From NCBI GenBank assembly GCA_026745465.1, contig JACYXH010000009.1, positions 122,501 to 186,500 on the forward strand: a stretch of DNA of 64,000 nucleotides, read 5' to 3'. A model generated the notes under the pieces. That model was given only the letters and a program-made list of their open reading frames with translations, ran no database searches and was not told where the DNA came from. This document shows positions 35,050-49,787 of the stretch, one piece after another. Source of the stretch: Lota lota (lineage: Eukaryota; Chordata; Actinopteri; Gadiformes; Lotidae). Both the position numbers and the translations under genes were made by a program. Positions within the stretch are counted from its first letter, which is position 1; each line of letters starts with the position of its first letter.

Positions 35050-35874
35050 TCTTCTTAACAGTCAAGTGACTGTTACACTGAATTGATTGAACGATTTCAA
35101 ACTTCATCACTTAATTTGTTTTAACTCTTGTTCTTAAATTTATTTCTCAACTATATGAGATTTTTTAAATGGTTTGTTTTACATGATTACGCCTACTCCG
35201 TTCAGCCGTTAAACTTTTGAACTCTGTTCAAATATTTTCACTTGAGTTCAGCTATTCAACTTTTCTATACGGTGTAGCTTTATTAAACATATTTCCAACC
35301 TCATTTTACACTACAGCGCTCACTTTCTGCAGGAAATGCATTTTCTAGTTTAATTTCAGATTGTAAACAATGAGTTTTCATTGTCCAGCTTGCATTAATC
35401 ACAGTGCCTAAAAGTATATATAAATAAATGCATGAACCAGTGACCCAGAAGAAACGCGAATTAATGGTCAGCACGATTGATGCTGGGCTGGTGTTCTGGG
35501 CTAATACAATTGTCCTCCTAGACTCCTTTGACAAGGTCCTCTGGCATATCTCTTTCTTCAGCCAGTGCATGTCTTGAACATACATGTATTAAGGGTAGGC
35601 TCTTCAATGTTCTGTTACCATGGTAATGGCAAATGCTACAACATTCAGAAAAAAAAGAGACAATTAAAAATAAATAAATAAATAAATAAAAAAGGACAAA
35701 ATAAACAGCATGACATAAATTTCCTGCAGTGGACGCAGCTTTCACTTGGCGACTTTTATATCTTGAAAGTGAGAGCAGAGCTGCTATCAGCCTATTGGCT
35801 TTTATTACATTGGGTATAACGGGGGCGGGCTGGAGTGGTTTTTATACCTTCTTGTCTGACTGAGCACCAGTGTG

Positions 35875-35898
35875 CCCCCCCCCCCCCCCCCCCCCCCC
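35875..35898. repeat. Poly-C tract, 24 nt
   Basis: Uninterrupted C run. Confidence 0.95.
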
Positions 35899-38651
35899 AT
35901 TCTCTGCCATCTGAATTGTTATGGCGCTGCCATGTTTTGTGCGATATAGACTATTGTCCCAACTTTCTGGAGAAAAAAAAACCTTCAACCTAACCAGAAC
36001 GCCAGCTCCTCCTCCTCCTCCTCCTCTTTGGCCTCCAATGATTCTCAACGGCACGTATGAAACCTTTCTCTTGACTCAAATGAAGAGCTATTTCTGTCAG
36101 CCTCAATCTTCTTTCTCTCTCCGATCTTCGATCCGCTATCTGGGATAAAAATGGGGGGTAGCTGGGGCATGTTGTTGGGATGTGGAGCAATTACATTTCT
36201 TATCCCATGAGAACCCACACCCACGGTCCAACCAAAACCATTGCATAACCTGAACATATAAAGTAGCCTTCAATCTAGGAACCCAGCTATACTTTTTTTT
36301 TTTTAAGGACCTACGTTACAAAAATGCTTTAGGGGGCTGGGGGAGATTATGCCCACTTGAATGAATTTACAATTAGTTTTTAGAATTATAAAAGTGCATG
36401 ACTCTAACTGAAACACAAATGCTCTGATGACACATTCTTAAATTCTATGCAGATATCAACAGGTAAATACTGAGAGGGCTCTTTGTTAGTTTTTTAGATA
36501 TAGAGGGTGGTTAAGATAGACAAAGAGAGTGAGAAGGGGTAGAGGGGAAAGTATAGGGAAGACGTTTTTCACATCAAGCCGAGCTCAGTGGGGGCAGCCC
36601 CAGTCCCCTCTCCTCACTGCAGGCCTGACTGCAGCCCAATACGGTAAGAACTTAATGCCACGAGGGACCCTAGTCCATTTGAATGCCCGGCTTTCTTTAT
36701 CAGGAGCACAAGTGGTGCAGAAAAATTGCTTGGGATTAATTCTGGAGGCTGGTGAATGTGCACCACCAGGATCAGTGCTTCATACAGCTTCCTCAGAGGT
36801 GGCACTCACAAAATGTGGGGGGGGTTGGATGCTTTTATAAACGGTTGGGAAGGGCCTTCCATTGATGCAGAGCTTTCTGCCAGAGCGGGGGGCGGCCCAA
36901 GATCGCAAGTGCAACTTAAATGCTTTTTTTAAAGACATAATAGCATACATGTACAAAGTGATAAGGGAATTATGGCTGTTTTGGCACTCCCACCTCTCAA
37001 GTTTTAACCAAGCCTTTTGAATGTAACAAGTTGTATCATCTCATTGGATGTGAACTGCGCTGTGCTAGTATACATAGAGGCTTGCAATAAACTGCAAGGA
37101 ACTAGAATATGATGACTATTAAGTTAGCATGGAACAAAGTGGTTGAGAGGTTATCCTTGCTTTACAATTTGCTCCCAGTCCGAGAATGGAATACCATACC
37201 TAAATAACGAAAGCCAAATATCATATATATATATAACATACTACACCATAACTAAATAAAAATGTAGCCTAAGGAGTACCAATTGCAATAATATTTCTGG
37301 TTAAAATTTGTACTATCAAAATATTTTTGTATTAAACTTTAATAAAATTTAAATTACATTCAATACATTTGTATGGTCATCATTTATATTTCTAATATTA
37401 AACTCTGAACATGAAGAAAACTGGACTCACAGACTGACTGACTTACTGAAAGTAGCAGTAAGTCAGTAAGTCTGTCATGTACATCCAGTGGGCTGAACTA
37501 TTGTGGGCAAGAGTCAAAGGCATGCAACCAAGCTATCATGTCCACCATCAGCATGAATGCACACACAGAAACCCCCACATACACCACACACACACACGCA
37601 CACACAACATATATGCACACACACACACACGCACACAACATACACAAAGTCCAATAAGCTAAAACAATCTAGCCCTTCTCTCTTTCTCTCTCTCTCTCTC
37701 TCATTGAGCACCCGCACACCAGACAGGAGAAACCATAATGGCCTTCCCCTTTCCTTAATGCTGATGACAGCATTTTCATTTCTGTGGAGAGAGCGCTCCG
37801 CCAGCACTGGTGATATGGATTCTCTGATGTTGGACACAGTCCATCAGCCAGCTGCATGCTTCCAGCCACACAGCTTTGTTTATGTGGAAAACACAAAGGA
37901 AACGGACAAAACTATTAAGACAGCTAGCTAAATCAAATGTGTGGGATAGGAGGGAGAAGCATATAAAAAAACAAGTTCCCCATTTCTCACAAGTATATTT
38001 CTCACAAATGTTATTACAATCGCAGCAATAATAGAAGAATAGAAGCATGATGTTAAGAAGAAGCTAGACATATCAACTGGCTGGATTAACCCTCAGGATG
38101 AGAGTTCTCTCTTGGAGATGTTCATTGGTTCATCGTCAAGGAAGACATCGTTTTACGATGCACATTTTGTTGACTTAGCAACAACCCCGGTTGCAACATT
38201 GTGGATGTGTGCATTGCCATAGCACATTTCTTTCCCAACTTGATTAAAACAACATTTCCACCAAAAGAAAATATATATATACAAACATGTCTTTCCTCCT
38301 CCCTGTGGAAATTAATTATTAGCTCATCTGTTAGCTCAACCGTTACCAGATCTTTCAAACCTTTTAAATAATTGCACCATCGACATCCACAAAAGCCAGT
38401 AATCTCTGTAGAAGCCAGCATTCTCCCACTCGCATACCAGGAGACCCCACACGGGGTCCTGACCCCTATGTTAGGGTCAGGTTACATTCACTCGCTTCTC
38501 TTGTGGACCTCAGAAATCAATATCCTAGAACCATAGAAGGTTCTTGTTACAAGAACAAGAACCATCCACCCACACAAACATTTGTCTCTTTCTTACTGGA
38601 CATGCATATGAGGGGTGCAGAGACCAACACAGATGGACCAAGGGCTATTAT

Positions 38652-39035
38652 CGAAAGTGTTCTAGTGCCCACTTGATAGCCAGACTCTTTTCTACTGTGG
38701 CCTAGCCCTGCTCCAGGACAGCCCAGAACTTGACTCTCGGTGCTGGAGCCCAGATATCTGGCTTCCTACAAACCAACCAGGTGCCTTGCAGTAACCATTT
38801 TTTAAGGACCATTTGAGTATGCATCAAATCTTGATAGGTCCTTTGATTTGCAAAAGTCATTACAAAACCTTTTCGTTGCTTAGGTTTTCGGAACAAGGAC
38901 CATAAAACTGGCCCATTACGTTATATGGTGGCGATCACTAACAATACCTTATCCCCCGGTTACAACAGGTTGACAATTCATATTGTAACCTCTATTTTGA
39001 CCTTCCTGGGATTGGGCCATGTGTTCCCTTGCCAT
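38652..39035 (-). pseudogene. Possible old Gypsy pol remnant
   Basis: Two short minus-strand segments look like Gypsy pol. Near 38,950-39,035, REHMAQSQEGQNRGYN followed in another frame by GDKVLLVIATI resembles the linker and GDxVL box at the integrase C-terminus. Near 38,652-38,720, TVEKSLAIKWALEHFR resembles the end of RNase H. The order is the reverse of a normal pol, so if real this is rearranged or two fragments. No LTR is visible. Confidence 0.35.
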
Positions 39036-39961
39036 GTGACATAAATCCCTAATGTGGCAGTGCATTGTCTCCAAAGTCAAAAGGGAGGGGGGTCTCTCAT
39101 GAAGGACCAACATTTGGCTTTTAATCTGTTAATCTGGAGAAAGAAAAATCGAATGATGCAGAAGAAAACAGATCAATTTAATTGTAACTGAATGTTTCCA
39201 GTTTTGTGAATGGTCCAGTTTTGTGAAGAAATTATCTTTGGAATTATAAATATGGTAAAGTTTAGAAGCCACAATGCATTACTTAGTTTCAATTAAGGAA
39301 CCTTTTTAATACAAGATTAATTAAGATATGTGGAAATTTGACAGGTCAAGTCTTGTCAAGTCAGAAAGTCAAGTCAGAAACATCTCTGATAAAATAGAAG
39401 ATATAGTCCTTTAAACGTAGCTATTGTTGACACTGCCGCAGGTCTACTATATCTGCTGACATATTCTAACAGAAGGACATGGTGCCCAATTTGGGTTTAG
39501 AAATAAATTAATACAACCATAGAAGTCTGTAGGTCATTTGGAGTTCAAGGGGGCACAGACAAGATACATGGACCGGCCATGGAGTGATTGGCCAAATGTG
39601 TCTGAAACCAATCAAACGTTCAGCATAATCATCCACTTGCATCCAGAAAAGAGGCCAAAACAAGGTGAGGATTGTGGATCATTGGTGATGAAGGTGGTGG
39701 GCTCTCAGATGTGGACCCATCGTAATTGCCTGCTACAATCTATTCTGTACCTGCAAGCCCCTCTCCTCCCCCTCTCGGCTGCACTAGACAGAGTAGTCCG
39801 GTTCATTTCAATACACTGCGCACCGTCAAGTGAAATTGGCAGGGTAAATAGGAATAGCTGTTTGTTTCCTACTTCTCACCTGCTTTTGTTTTTTTTACCA
39901 CGCCTAACCTTTCAAACACACACGCTATTTTTCCTCTTAGAGATGCAAACAACATTCAGAG

Positions 39962-40125
<164 letters not shown>

Positions 40126-43100
40126 GCCTGCGCCTTCATCCTGTGTTTTGTTCAGGCTAAACATGCGAATGAAAATACGAAGAACCATTAGCTCGTGATT
40201 CAGAATCCTTCCCGACTGGCAGGGAAATGACTGTCAGCAGGGCAGACCACAGCACTGTGAGACACAGAACAACAGAGGGGTCTCATCCAAATTAAAGTGC
40301 AATAAATCACTGGGTGTTTAACTGTGCCACGCATGTGGTCGCTCGCCTCGTTCGGAAAACTAAAAGAGGACAGAAAAGAGATGGAGGGGAGCTTGAGGGA
40401 TGAAGCCATGGGAGGAGAAGTAGAGAAGAACGGGTGGGCTAATGACAGATTCACACACATGCATCAGCAGTAAGACAGAGCGTAAAAGGGGTGTAAGCCA
40501 GCTTACCCGTGTCTTTCTTTATTGGCCAATACACAAATACCTCCAATTCTGATCATACACTTTGATTCTTCTCAGCCTCACTTTGTAGGTCACGCTGGAG
40601 AAAAGTGTGCTAAATGACCAAATGGTTTCGTATATTCAGGTAAAAAAGACCTCGTCGTTTGATTGGTCCTATTTAATTTAGACTGACTCCAGTTTAATGC
40701 CCATTTCAATTTAAAGTAAATTTTATGCAGATACTTCTCATATCTAATCGGCTTTGAACAAAACACATTTTGCCAGGCCTTGGCAAGTCATTCAAATCAA
40801 GTAAATGTGTGGTTCTTGTGTCAGTTTTTATGCATTAGTCTTAGGTGTGGAAAACGTCAGTTCAGTGTGAACGTAAAATGTCAATATAACCAGGTCAAAT
40901 AAAAATAAAAACCTGGGTTTGCTAATAGAACAACAACCCAATTATCAATACCCCCTGTGTTTTGGAGGAGGGTCGTTTATAGTTTACCTTTCACAACACA
41001 CATGCTAATAAAGATAAACATGATGGCATACAGGACAGTGACTGGGAGACCGTGACTCACTTATTTTGTATGACAATTAATTATTAATTAAATTAGTTTT
41101 TCAGAGCCAATAAATGAATGCAGATGCAAGATTGAAATAAGAAGCATAGTGAATTTATTTTCTATTTTGCCTGCCCTTTGTTTTTGTTTGTTTGTTGTGA
41201 TCATTAAAAATTTTAATTTTGAACAACTCAAAAGGTTTACGACTGTCTTCCATAATTCCTTTCTGATTGAATCTCAACAGTCGGATCAACCATAGTACAA
41301 GGATTTTATAGGAATCTTGTCTAGCATGATGCAAATGCAAAAGGATTTATAGGAATACATATAAAATTGTCTTCTTTGCTCCCTGTAAAACAGTATCACA
41401 ATATTGTAAATTACCTATTTGGAAATACTGTAACATTGCAGACAACAAACTACAGATTCCTTAAACATTTCTAATGTAAATATAAAAAAGGAAAATGTGT
41501 ATTTTCTGTTATACTTCATAGTAAATTACTATGGGCTATTGCTGTGATAGATACATTATAAATAACGTAAAATGTAAACTCCATTCACCCTTTTGACTTT
41601 CTTAAAAAGTATCTAAATCTGTGGACTTTAAACCACAACATTTTGACCGGCAGAGAAAAATACATTAAATGTTGTTTTAATCAAGGGCACTGGGCTGCTC
41701 TCATAAGTGTCCTTGTGAATTTTCTATCAGACAGTGTCTGGTAGCCACCACCAGTAGAACTGGTGCTCAAGCAATGATATTTGACTGTAGGTTCAAAAGG
41801 CCTTACAACTTTGGTATTTCTTGGGCTCAAAAAGCATGTCTTTTCTGGGTCCAACACAGTTTTACAAGTGCAGGTTTGCTGGTTCTATATATTACGGATC
41901 ACTGGATCTAACCAGTATTTAGCACTCTCTAAACCATGTCACTTTACAAAGAATGACAATTTTGAGAGAGCAAAAATAGGGGGGTAACATATTGTAATTG
42001 GAAAAGCAGTAAAGGGGTTTGGCCACATTGCTACTGCATCTGATTGCAGCGCTCCTCAAACACGTGTTAAAGAACAAGTGTCATTGTGTTGTTATTGTCA
42101 TTGATTTCTGATTATCTTTAATCTTTACTGTTATTGTTCATCTTTAATATTAATAATGCTTTAGCTGGCAGATGCCAGATGCTTAAACCCTCTAAATGAA
42201 ATACAATTGAGAGATTTTACAACTTATCCATTTTGAGCTTATACACCTATACAATCTGTAAAATTGATTGTGTTATGATACCCATGACAAAGATTCGACG
42301 TACATGCACCTTGGCCTATTAGGGCCTACTATGCTTAATACACAGATAAAGCATGCTTCTCCAACAAATATAAACTTGCTGTGTCTGTGTATCACCAAAA
42401 CAGATTTTTTTCAAATCAGTGTGTGAACCCCCAGTAGAGTGTAAGCTAATCAGTATTGAGAAAGCAATTGCCTCCACAGATCTCACTCTATTACAGCGCC
42501 TTAAAACTTGTAATGGTAGGACTATAGTGACATGTTGAAGCAAGTCTGTCAGGGCTACTACAGAAATGCAATCTCTATTGTTCTTGTATATGATGTCAAC
42601 TAGTGAGAGAATAACTAGTCAGAATAATTATAACAGTGCTTGTGACAATACCCAGCTTCTGCAAATACATATCATGCTATCATTTAAAAAAATATTGAAG
42701 AAAAAAGAAAACCTTTATTGATGTCCTCTAAAGACAGACAAAGGACATTATAGCCATGGACATCACGCTGCCATTTAGCAATGAATAAATTAGTAACTGC
42801 TAAATCAATGCTGCCTGTTTTATTACAATGAAAAGCATTAGAGCATACCAAGTTAATGCCACCACAGTCCAGCGCTTTCAGTAAATAATATTTAAAAAAA
42901 GAAGAAGAAAAAAGCCCCTGACACAAGACTCTGTGTCATCATTCTCTGGGGGGCCATTGAAGTATAACTTCAATACATCCAGTGAACTGCAGTTACAATG
43001 CAGATAAGCCAGGCAACTATAGTCAGCTTGCTGTGCAGCAATGTCCTGCAACAAATATGGCCAAATGGAAGCTACTGTATGCAGTATCAACACCCAATCA

Positions 43101-43528
43101 ACCAACAATGAAGCACGGCAGAAAGAGAGTAATTATTCATTATTATCCTTTCTTCTTTTTCTTTAATTTTTACAAAATGAGGAAAACATACACCACTATT
43201 GGCTATGATAGTGAACAGGGTAAAAGTAAAATCTGATGATCTACAAATGATTGTATCTCAATTATCTCAATCAATATTATTTGATTAATCCATGTATTTT
43301 GAAGTCATTGCAAATAAACATACAAATGGATCGGCCTGAATATTATATTCTCCATGGTGTCTAGTAAAATACAATGCACACATTCACTCATTCATTAAGT
43401 GTAACCATGTCACACAATCAACACACACTGATCATTACTTGACTTCTGTTCTTTCTGGGACTTGCGTGGGACAAGGAAAGGAAGCGTGTGCAGTCCCTAC
43501 CGCGGTACCTTGTTCATGTGTGAACACA

Positions 43529-43542
43529 GCGCCATCTAGTGG
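43529..43542 (-). promoter_or_regulatory. CTCF-like core motif (strong match)
   Basis: The minus strand reads CCACTAGATGGCGC, which fits the vertebrate CTCF core CCASYAGRKGGC at every position. Sites of this kind often mark domain boundaries; binding is not shown by sequence alone. Confidence 0.4.
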
Positions 43543-44152
43543 TCCCAATGTAATTAAGTTGACGCCACTCAAACCAAACTATGTAAAACGGATTATAAGG
43601 GAAATGGCTTAAACTTGACCATCAGACATTTATGGACAACATTTTTATTTGTACCCCTTTGGGGATTGGATTAGCCTACTAATGGCATAAATAAGGGCAC
43701 GATGTAGACAAACCATTCACTATACATTAGGCCAACAAGCATTCAATGATTGTGTCCTGTAAGGCCCAGTAGGCTACCCTTGTTTCACGGTTTAATTAAC
43801 ATTTCATTGTTTTGCCTATAGGTTCATTATGGTTTCAGAGATGGCAAAAATAAAAGAAATAAAACAAAAATACAAAAGAAAAGCTAAATACTGCATCCTA
43901 CATCTATGTGCACACCAACACTTCCACGTTTCCTCCCCCCTCGTTTCTCAGCTATATGGCGCACCGTGTTTTCAACATACGGTACCGCTGCTGCACCGGG
44001 AGGGAATTTACATTTTAATAGGCAGGGCACCGTCTCTGAACCAAAGTATGCGTTGAGGCGAACAGCGGGAAACGCACACAGTTGCCCATGTTTCCAATGA
44101 ACCCTCCAAGACAATTCCTGGGGCCAGGGAGAAAATGCTATTTTTAGCCGCT

Positions 44153-44303
<151 letters not shown>

Positions 44304-44675
44304 GTCTGTAACTATCTGCTACGGCAGCATGGACGCCAACACACGGGCAAAGACAAAGGGCTGTAGACGAGGTTCCCCTCGAACAAAATGAAGACTGACG
44401 CAGTGCCACCTTATATTTGGAGGAAAGATAGTGTGAAGAAGAAAGAAAAAAACGGGAGTGCTCGTTGTGACCCGCGGAGCTCTCTGGGGGCTGGGAGCAG
44501 ATCCAGGCAGCAAACGATTACAGGCAGCAAGCGATTACAGGCAGCAAGGGCCGCAGAAGAGCTGCTGCAGCCCTGGCTGCAGGCCCGCGGTGATGACTGC
44601 GCATGACGGTTCCATCACAGCTGTCATTAGACACCAAACAAAGACACATCAAGAGGACGGCCAGGGCGGCGGGGT

Positions 44676-44718
<43 letters not shown>
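44676..44718. repeat. Poly-G tract, 43 nt
   Basis: Uninterrupted G run flanked by further G blocks; the longest G homopolymer in the window. Confidence 0.95.
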
Positions 44719-44719
<1 letters not shown>

Positions 44720-46084
44720 GGGGGGACGGGACGGGGGGAGGACGTCCCTGCTGCTTGCGTTGTGTCAGAGGGCGTCTTGACGGAGTGTCAGCCGAGAGCA
44801 CCAGGGAGCAGGTCAGCGCAAGTGCAGATATGAAGACAGCGATAACAATGGCGTCGTGCTGGGTTTCCGGGACATCTCGGCTCTTACTACTTTATGGCTT
44901 CTTTTTTTCCCCCTCTCTCTATTCTCTCATTTTGGTTCATTTTATGTTTCGAGATTGACTAGGCTACTCCATAAGTTGTTTACGAAATGAAGAAATATGA
45001 AAACACAAGTAGGCCTATTACAAGCCTAAAGAAATACAAATAGACTGGGCCTACATTCTGTAAATCTGTCTTCTGTAGGTTATATTTATGGACTAAAAAC
45101 CATTCATATCCATAAGTAGGGTACAAAACTTAGCCCTTCACACAATATTTCTTGTTTGGACAATATTCTACACAATTAGACCAGCTCTATAATTATATAT
45201 CTACGTTTTAGATCTCTTTACATCCTTTTTACAAATTGTAAATCGTTTTTCATCCAGTAAAAAGATAATAGCAATTGCAATGATTTATAAGGCAAAATAT
45301 AGAATAAGTAAATCATTCATAGTATCTTGAATTAACCAAAGAAGAACTATATAATTCCCATGGCTGGCCGAATGACAAAGTTAAGTTCCTGTAACCATGT
45401 GTTTTTCTTTCTTTATTCATATTATATTCATACTCATACTTTGTAAATGCTTTACCATGCTTGTATTTCAAAATGTCAAAAGGACTGGGTAAATAATATT
45501 TCAACAGAGAAACATTACTATTTTCTGCCAGCAAGTTGGCTGAGCAGTCATTTCAAAATCCCCTGTAATATCCAACTGTAATGCACCAATTACTATAAAC
45601 ACTTGACATGTTTACCTGATTACAAATAATTTCACCACATGTAGAGGACTATATTATAGTATGCACGGTTAGTAAATTGTTAACATACCGCAATTCACTC
45701 GAGCCCTCTCAATAGTAACTGATAAACAAGACACATAATAAATAAACAAGGTTTATTTTTGAAACCGTAATTATTTTCTTTATTATTTAAAACGCTGTTA
45801 TGCAAAAGGGTTTCAACCACCTGCCGTTATTTTCCTCCCTCTCTCTGTTCCCCCGTTTGGGTTCCACACTGTCTGTTACTGTAGAGTGTGAGACAGCACG
45901 ATGCGTCACAGCTCCAGGCATGCAATCAAGACCCAGGCCCCTCCCTACCCTAATTAATAACTATTGAACATCCTAACAACAATCAACACTAATTAAAATG
46001 TGTGCATGTTGACAAGGGTACAAGCCTTATCAAAAGACAAGAGGTTGTGCGTGAGGGATTGGGCTTGGGCGTGTGTGTGTGGGT

Positions 46085-46108
46085 GGGGGGGGGGGGGGGG
46101 GGGGGGGG
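46085..46108. repeat. Poly-G tract, 24 nt
   Basis: Uninterrupted G run next to a short GT repeat. Confidence 0.95.
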
Positions 46109-46319
46109 TCCTGTTCCCCTTGTTTTCCATAATAAGTGAACACAGCGCCTGAAGCCATAACTTTAATTCGAAAGCCAACACTATACCGTCCTCTCTCTCT
46201 GTGTGTGGCACTGGCATTTGGCTGGGGAACAGGACCGTTTTTCCAGCAGCTATAATTGGGGTGGGGGTGTGTGTCTGTACCTGCCTGTGTGTATGTGTGT
46301 GTGTGCGTGTTTGTGTGCT

Positions 46320-46325
46320 TGTATG

Positions 46326-46370
<45 letters not shown>
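46320..46370. repeat. (GT)n microsatellite
   Basis: About 20 GT units, preceded by imperfect GT repeats from 46,260. Confidence 0.95.
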
Positions 46371-46371
<1 letters not shown>

Positions 46372-47517
46372 ATTGACCATGTAGTTGATATCGCTAGTCA
46401 CAATTGTGAAAGGGTTTCAATAGGATTCCGATAAACTAAAGGCTGTAACTAACCACACCTGTCCGCATACCAATATTCATGTGTATCAGGTGAGTAGTAA
46501 AGAAGTTAGAAAGAGAGGGAAGTTAGAACTGGAAAGAGTGTAGAGGGGATGTCTTTCAAGAAACGTACCCCATGATATGTAGTGTGAACGATCCAATCAA
46601 TCTTGGAGGATCTCATTTCAAAGAATTTGAAATTGTCTCCTGCTGCTAATTACCTGTTGTTCTAGAAAATATGTCAAAGTGCAGAATTAAGATGCGCTCT
46701 GAATGATGTCTCTAGTGGTCTTCATTTGATTAATATAAATTGTGAAACTTTCTGCAAATGATCCAAATAAATCACAACATTAAAAAGCACAGCTGTTTAA
46801 AGTCAAACGCACCAGATAAATTAAAACATGAAAAAAACAAGGCTGTTTTAAGTTCAACACATGTTTCCAATGTGCCAAAATAGTTTATAACCGTTATGTT
46901 AGGAAGTGAAGCTTGTGTGCAAGGGGGCATGGCTTTGCTGCATAGAAAGTCATGACAAGCCATAGAAAGTTTTGGAGTTGGAAAAAGGAAAAAGGCAGTT
47001 TGCTAATACTACAACAACTTGCTTTGACCAACAAAATCAACCTTAATGTACTGTATACCCTGCCCTTTGACTTTACAAGTGAGATACTTGAACCCAACAT
47101 GATCAATGGTCAATGCTCCTTCATGGCCCATATGCATAAACTGCAATTGTTGGTGCAAAGACTCATAGGGCAGAAGAACCAGGTGTTTAAAAAACCCATA
47201 CAATTTGTTAACTATGAACGTATCTAGCTCATGGTATACTGGGAAATGTGACTCAAAATATATGCAGAGTTTACATGCATTCAAAACACACACTCCCTCC
47301 ACAACTAGAATGACCTAGTAACCCTCCATGCGGCTGCCGCCCGTGTTCTGGCCCAAATTGCACCCCTACTGGGTGCAGGGGAGTCCTCAATAGTCAATCG
47401 GTTTGACTCTGACCTAAAACAATGCTTTGGGACAGTTGATCTAAGGGCATTGTTTCCTATGTGCCCCCCCTGTCCTCCTAACCAACACATACGACATACG
47501 CACACATTCACATAGTG

Positions 47518-47543
47518 CCCCCCCCCCCCCCCCCCCCCCCCCC
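47518..47543. repeat. Poly-C tract, 26 nt
   Basis: Uninterrupted C run. Confidence 0.95.
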
Positions 47544-47629
47544 AATCAATGGTTTACTGATCAATAACAAGTGACTGATATTGATGTTTCTACTTCGTCA
47601 GCTGACCATTTCCCCATCAACGGGGGAGG

Positions 47630-47631
<2 letters not shown>

Positions 47632-47667
<36 letters not shown>
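47632..47667. repeat. (CA)n microsatellite
   Basis: About 17 CA units. Confidence 0.95.
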
Positions 47668-47668
<1 letters not shown>

Positions 47669-49073
47669 CATGCACTTGTTGATAGATTTCCTGACAGACA
47701 ACTGTAAAGTATTGAATATGAGTGCAGTCATGCTATGACTACACTGGTTCTAAATCTGTGCACGGAAACATGCACACCACACACTCTCCCTCTTGCCGAC
47801 TTGTTAACATAGTCTGTTGAATCATAGACTTGCACGCAACATTTTCCTGAATTACTTCAGAGAAATACAAAACATCCCCTTGTTAATGTTTTTATATATA
47901 ATACACACAGACACACTCAAACACTGTTTATGGGTCTTGTAAGAGCCAAATAAGGACTAATAATAATAATTTAGTTTAAAATTCATAAGAAATGTATTGG
48001 TTTAAAATGTATGATTTAGTAATGTTTAGGTCTGATAACGTATCAGTATTTTGAGCTTCCAGTCGGATAGAACTACGTCATAGCGTAATTGATTGGACGT
48101 AGTTAGTTTGGTTCGAAGTTAGAGACGTGGAAGCAACATCGTTTTTTGACCGTGCGTACCATGTATGTTTGTATTTCATAAGTAAACATTTAAAAGGAAA
48201 ACTGTTTGGTTTGCTCGTGTTTCAAATACTGGTTGCTATTAGACTAACTTCGGAAAAGTGGCAAAGAAGAATTAGAAATGAGGTACGTGCCACTACAGGT
48301 CTAGTTGCAAGTAGCTTTTCTTCCAAGCCACTAGAATATCCAGCCAATTTTCCAAAATAGTGCCTGCATAAACTTGCATTAACTCAGATATTATTATTAT
48401 TAAATGACGAATGATAAAATGAATGACGACAAAAGGTATACGGTGCACCAGGTGGCTCCCTCGTGAAGATGTGCTCATGCCAGAATCAGCGCTTGTTCAC
48501 TCTCTACAAGAGAGGCCCAGCAGGAACCCCCTCTGAAGGAGCCCCCCAGGCCCCCGCAGGGCAGACGCTCTCTGTATTGTACAGCCCCGCATCGCAGGTG
48601 CAGTTCTCCAACCCAATTTACTCTTTACCTGCTACTTCAGATCTCATATCACAGCCCCTTAAATGCTCGCCCTAAATTAAAATGGGCGTAAGAGGCTGCA
48701 GACCGTGCAGACTTATTTCATCTTTAATTAAAAAAAGTATTTATTTATTTAATAAATAATAATAATAATAATGTTTTACAACAAGCGGTGTAGTTGCTTA
48801 CAATAAGCATGGAATGGAACGTTATCAACGTTAAGGATTGAAAGTTACAAAGTTACAAAAGAAGGAAAATAGTTCTGGTTTCGAAGATTGGTAACGTTTT
48901 TTAATAAAATGTCTGTAGTGTGGTCTTGGCTTGGGTTCTCATAACATTACAATGATGAACCAAAAACCGACATAAAACGAAACTAACAGTTGCATGATTG
49001 CAACCATGCTAGCAGTTCAAGTGTTAATGTTTAGGTATGCAGACCAAACCATCAGCTTCTTGTGTGAGTGCAT

Positions 49074-49254
<181 letters not shown>

Positions 49255-49714
49255 AGGGTTTTCAGTCTTCAGGTGGAGTTTCAACACTCTCCTTGAACAA
49301 CGTTTACAACACTTATTCAGTTTAATTATTTTAAGGTGGCCTCATTTCAAAAGTCATTAATGAAAGAAAGCAGACATTGAACAGTAAACAAGCTGGCCTC
49401 GCGAAAGGCAACAGGATTACAGGATTCTTCGACTGCACTCCAAGCCAGAATAGAACACTCTTTTCAGACAGCTGTATGTGCACAGCCAGGGGATGTTTGG
49501 CTTTTCCCTTCCCAGCACAATGGTCAACGAATCAATGCTGGCGCAAGTATGGAATTTCCCAATCAATTCACGGTAAAAAGAACTCAACATCTGCAACCTT
49601 GGGTTGGTGTCGACATCACTGCCGTGTAAAAAAACCAAAAACATTTTATTCAAGTTGGGATTGAAAGTGGACGTTTTTTGTTTGCTCAGGCTTAAACACA
49701 CTTCCGCCCATAAC

Positions 49715-49715
<1 letters not shown>

Positions 49716-49786
<71 letters not shown>
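49716..49786. repeat. (CA)n microsatellite, ~70 bp
   Basis: Uninterrupted CA run, about 470 bp from the GT tract at 49.1-49.25 kb. The two tracts are complementary and could pair. Confidence 0.95.

Positions 49787-49787
<1 letters not shown>

Larger units (their letters stand above)
34678..38651. other. Gene-free region
   Basis: No gene is recognisable. It holds a long CA repeat, a 27-nt motif shared with 17.1 kb (35,324-35,350), a poly-C tract at 35.9 kb and a (CA)/(CT)-rich patch at 37.56-37.70 kb. The open frames are short and without domains. Confidence 0.55.
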
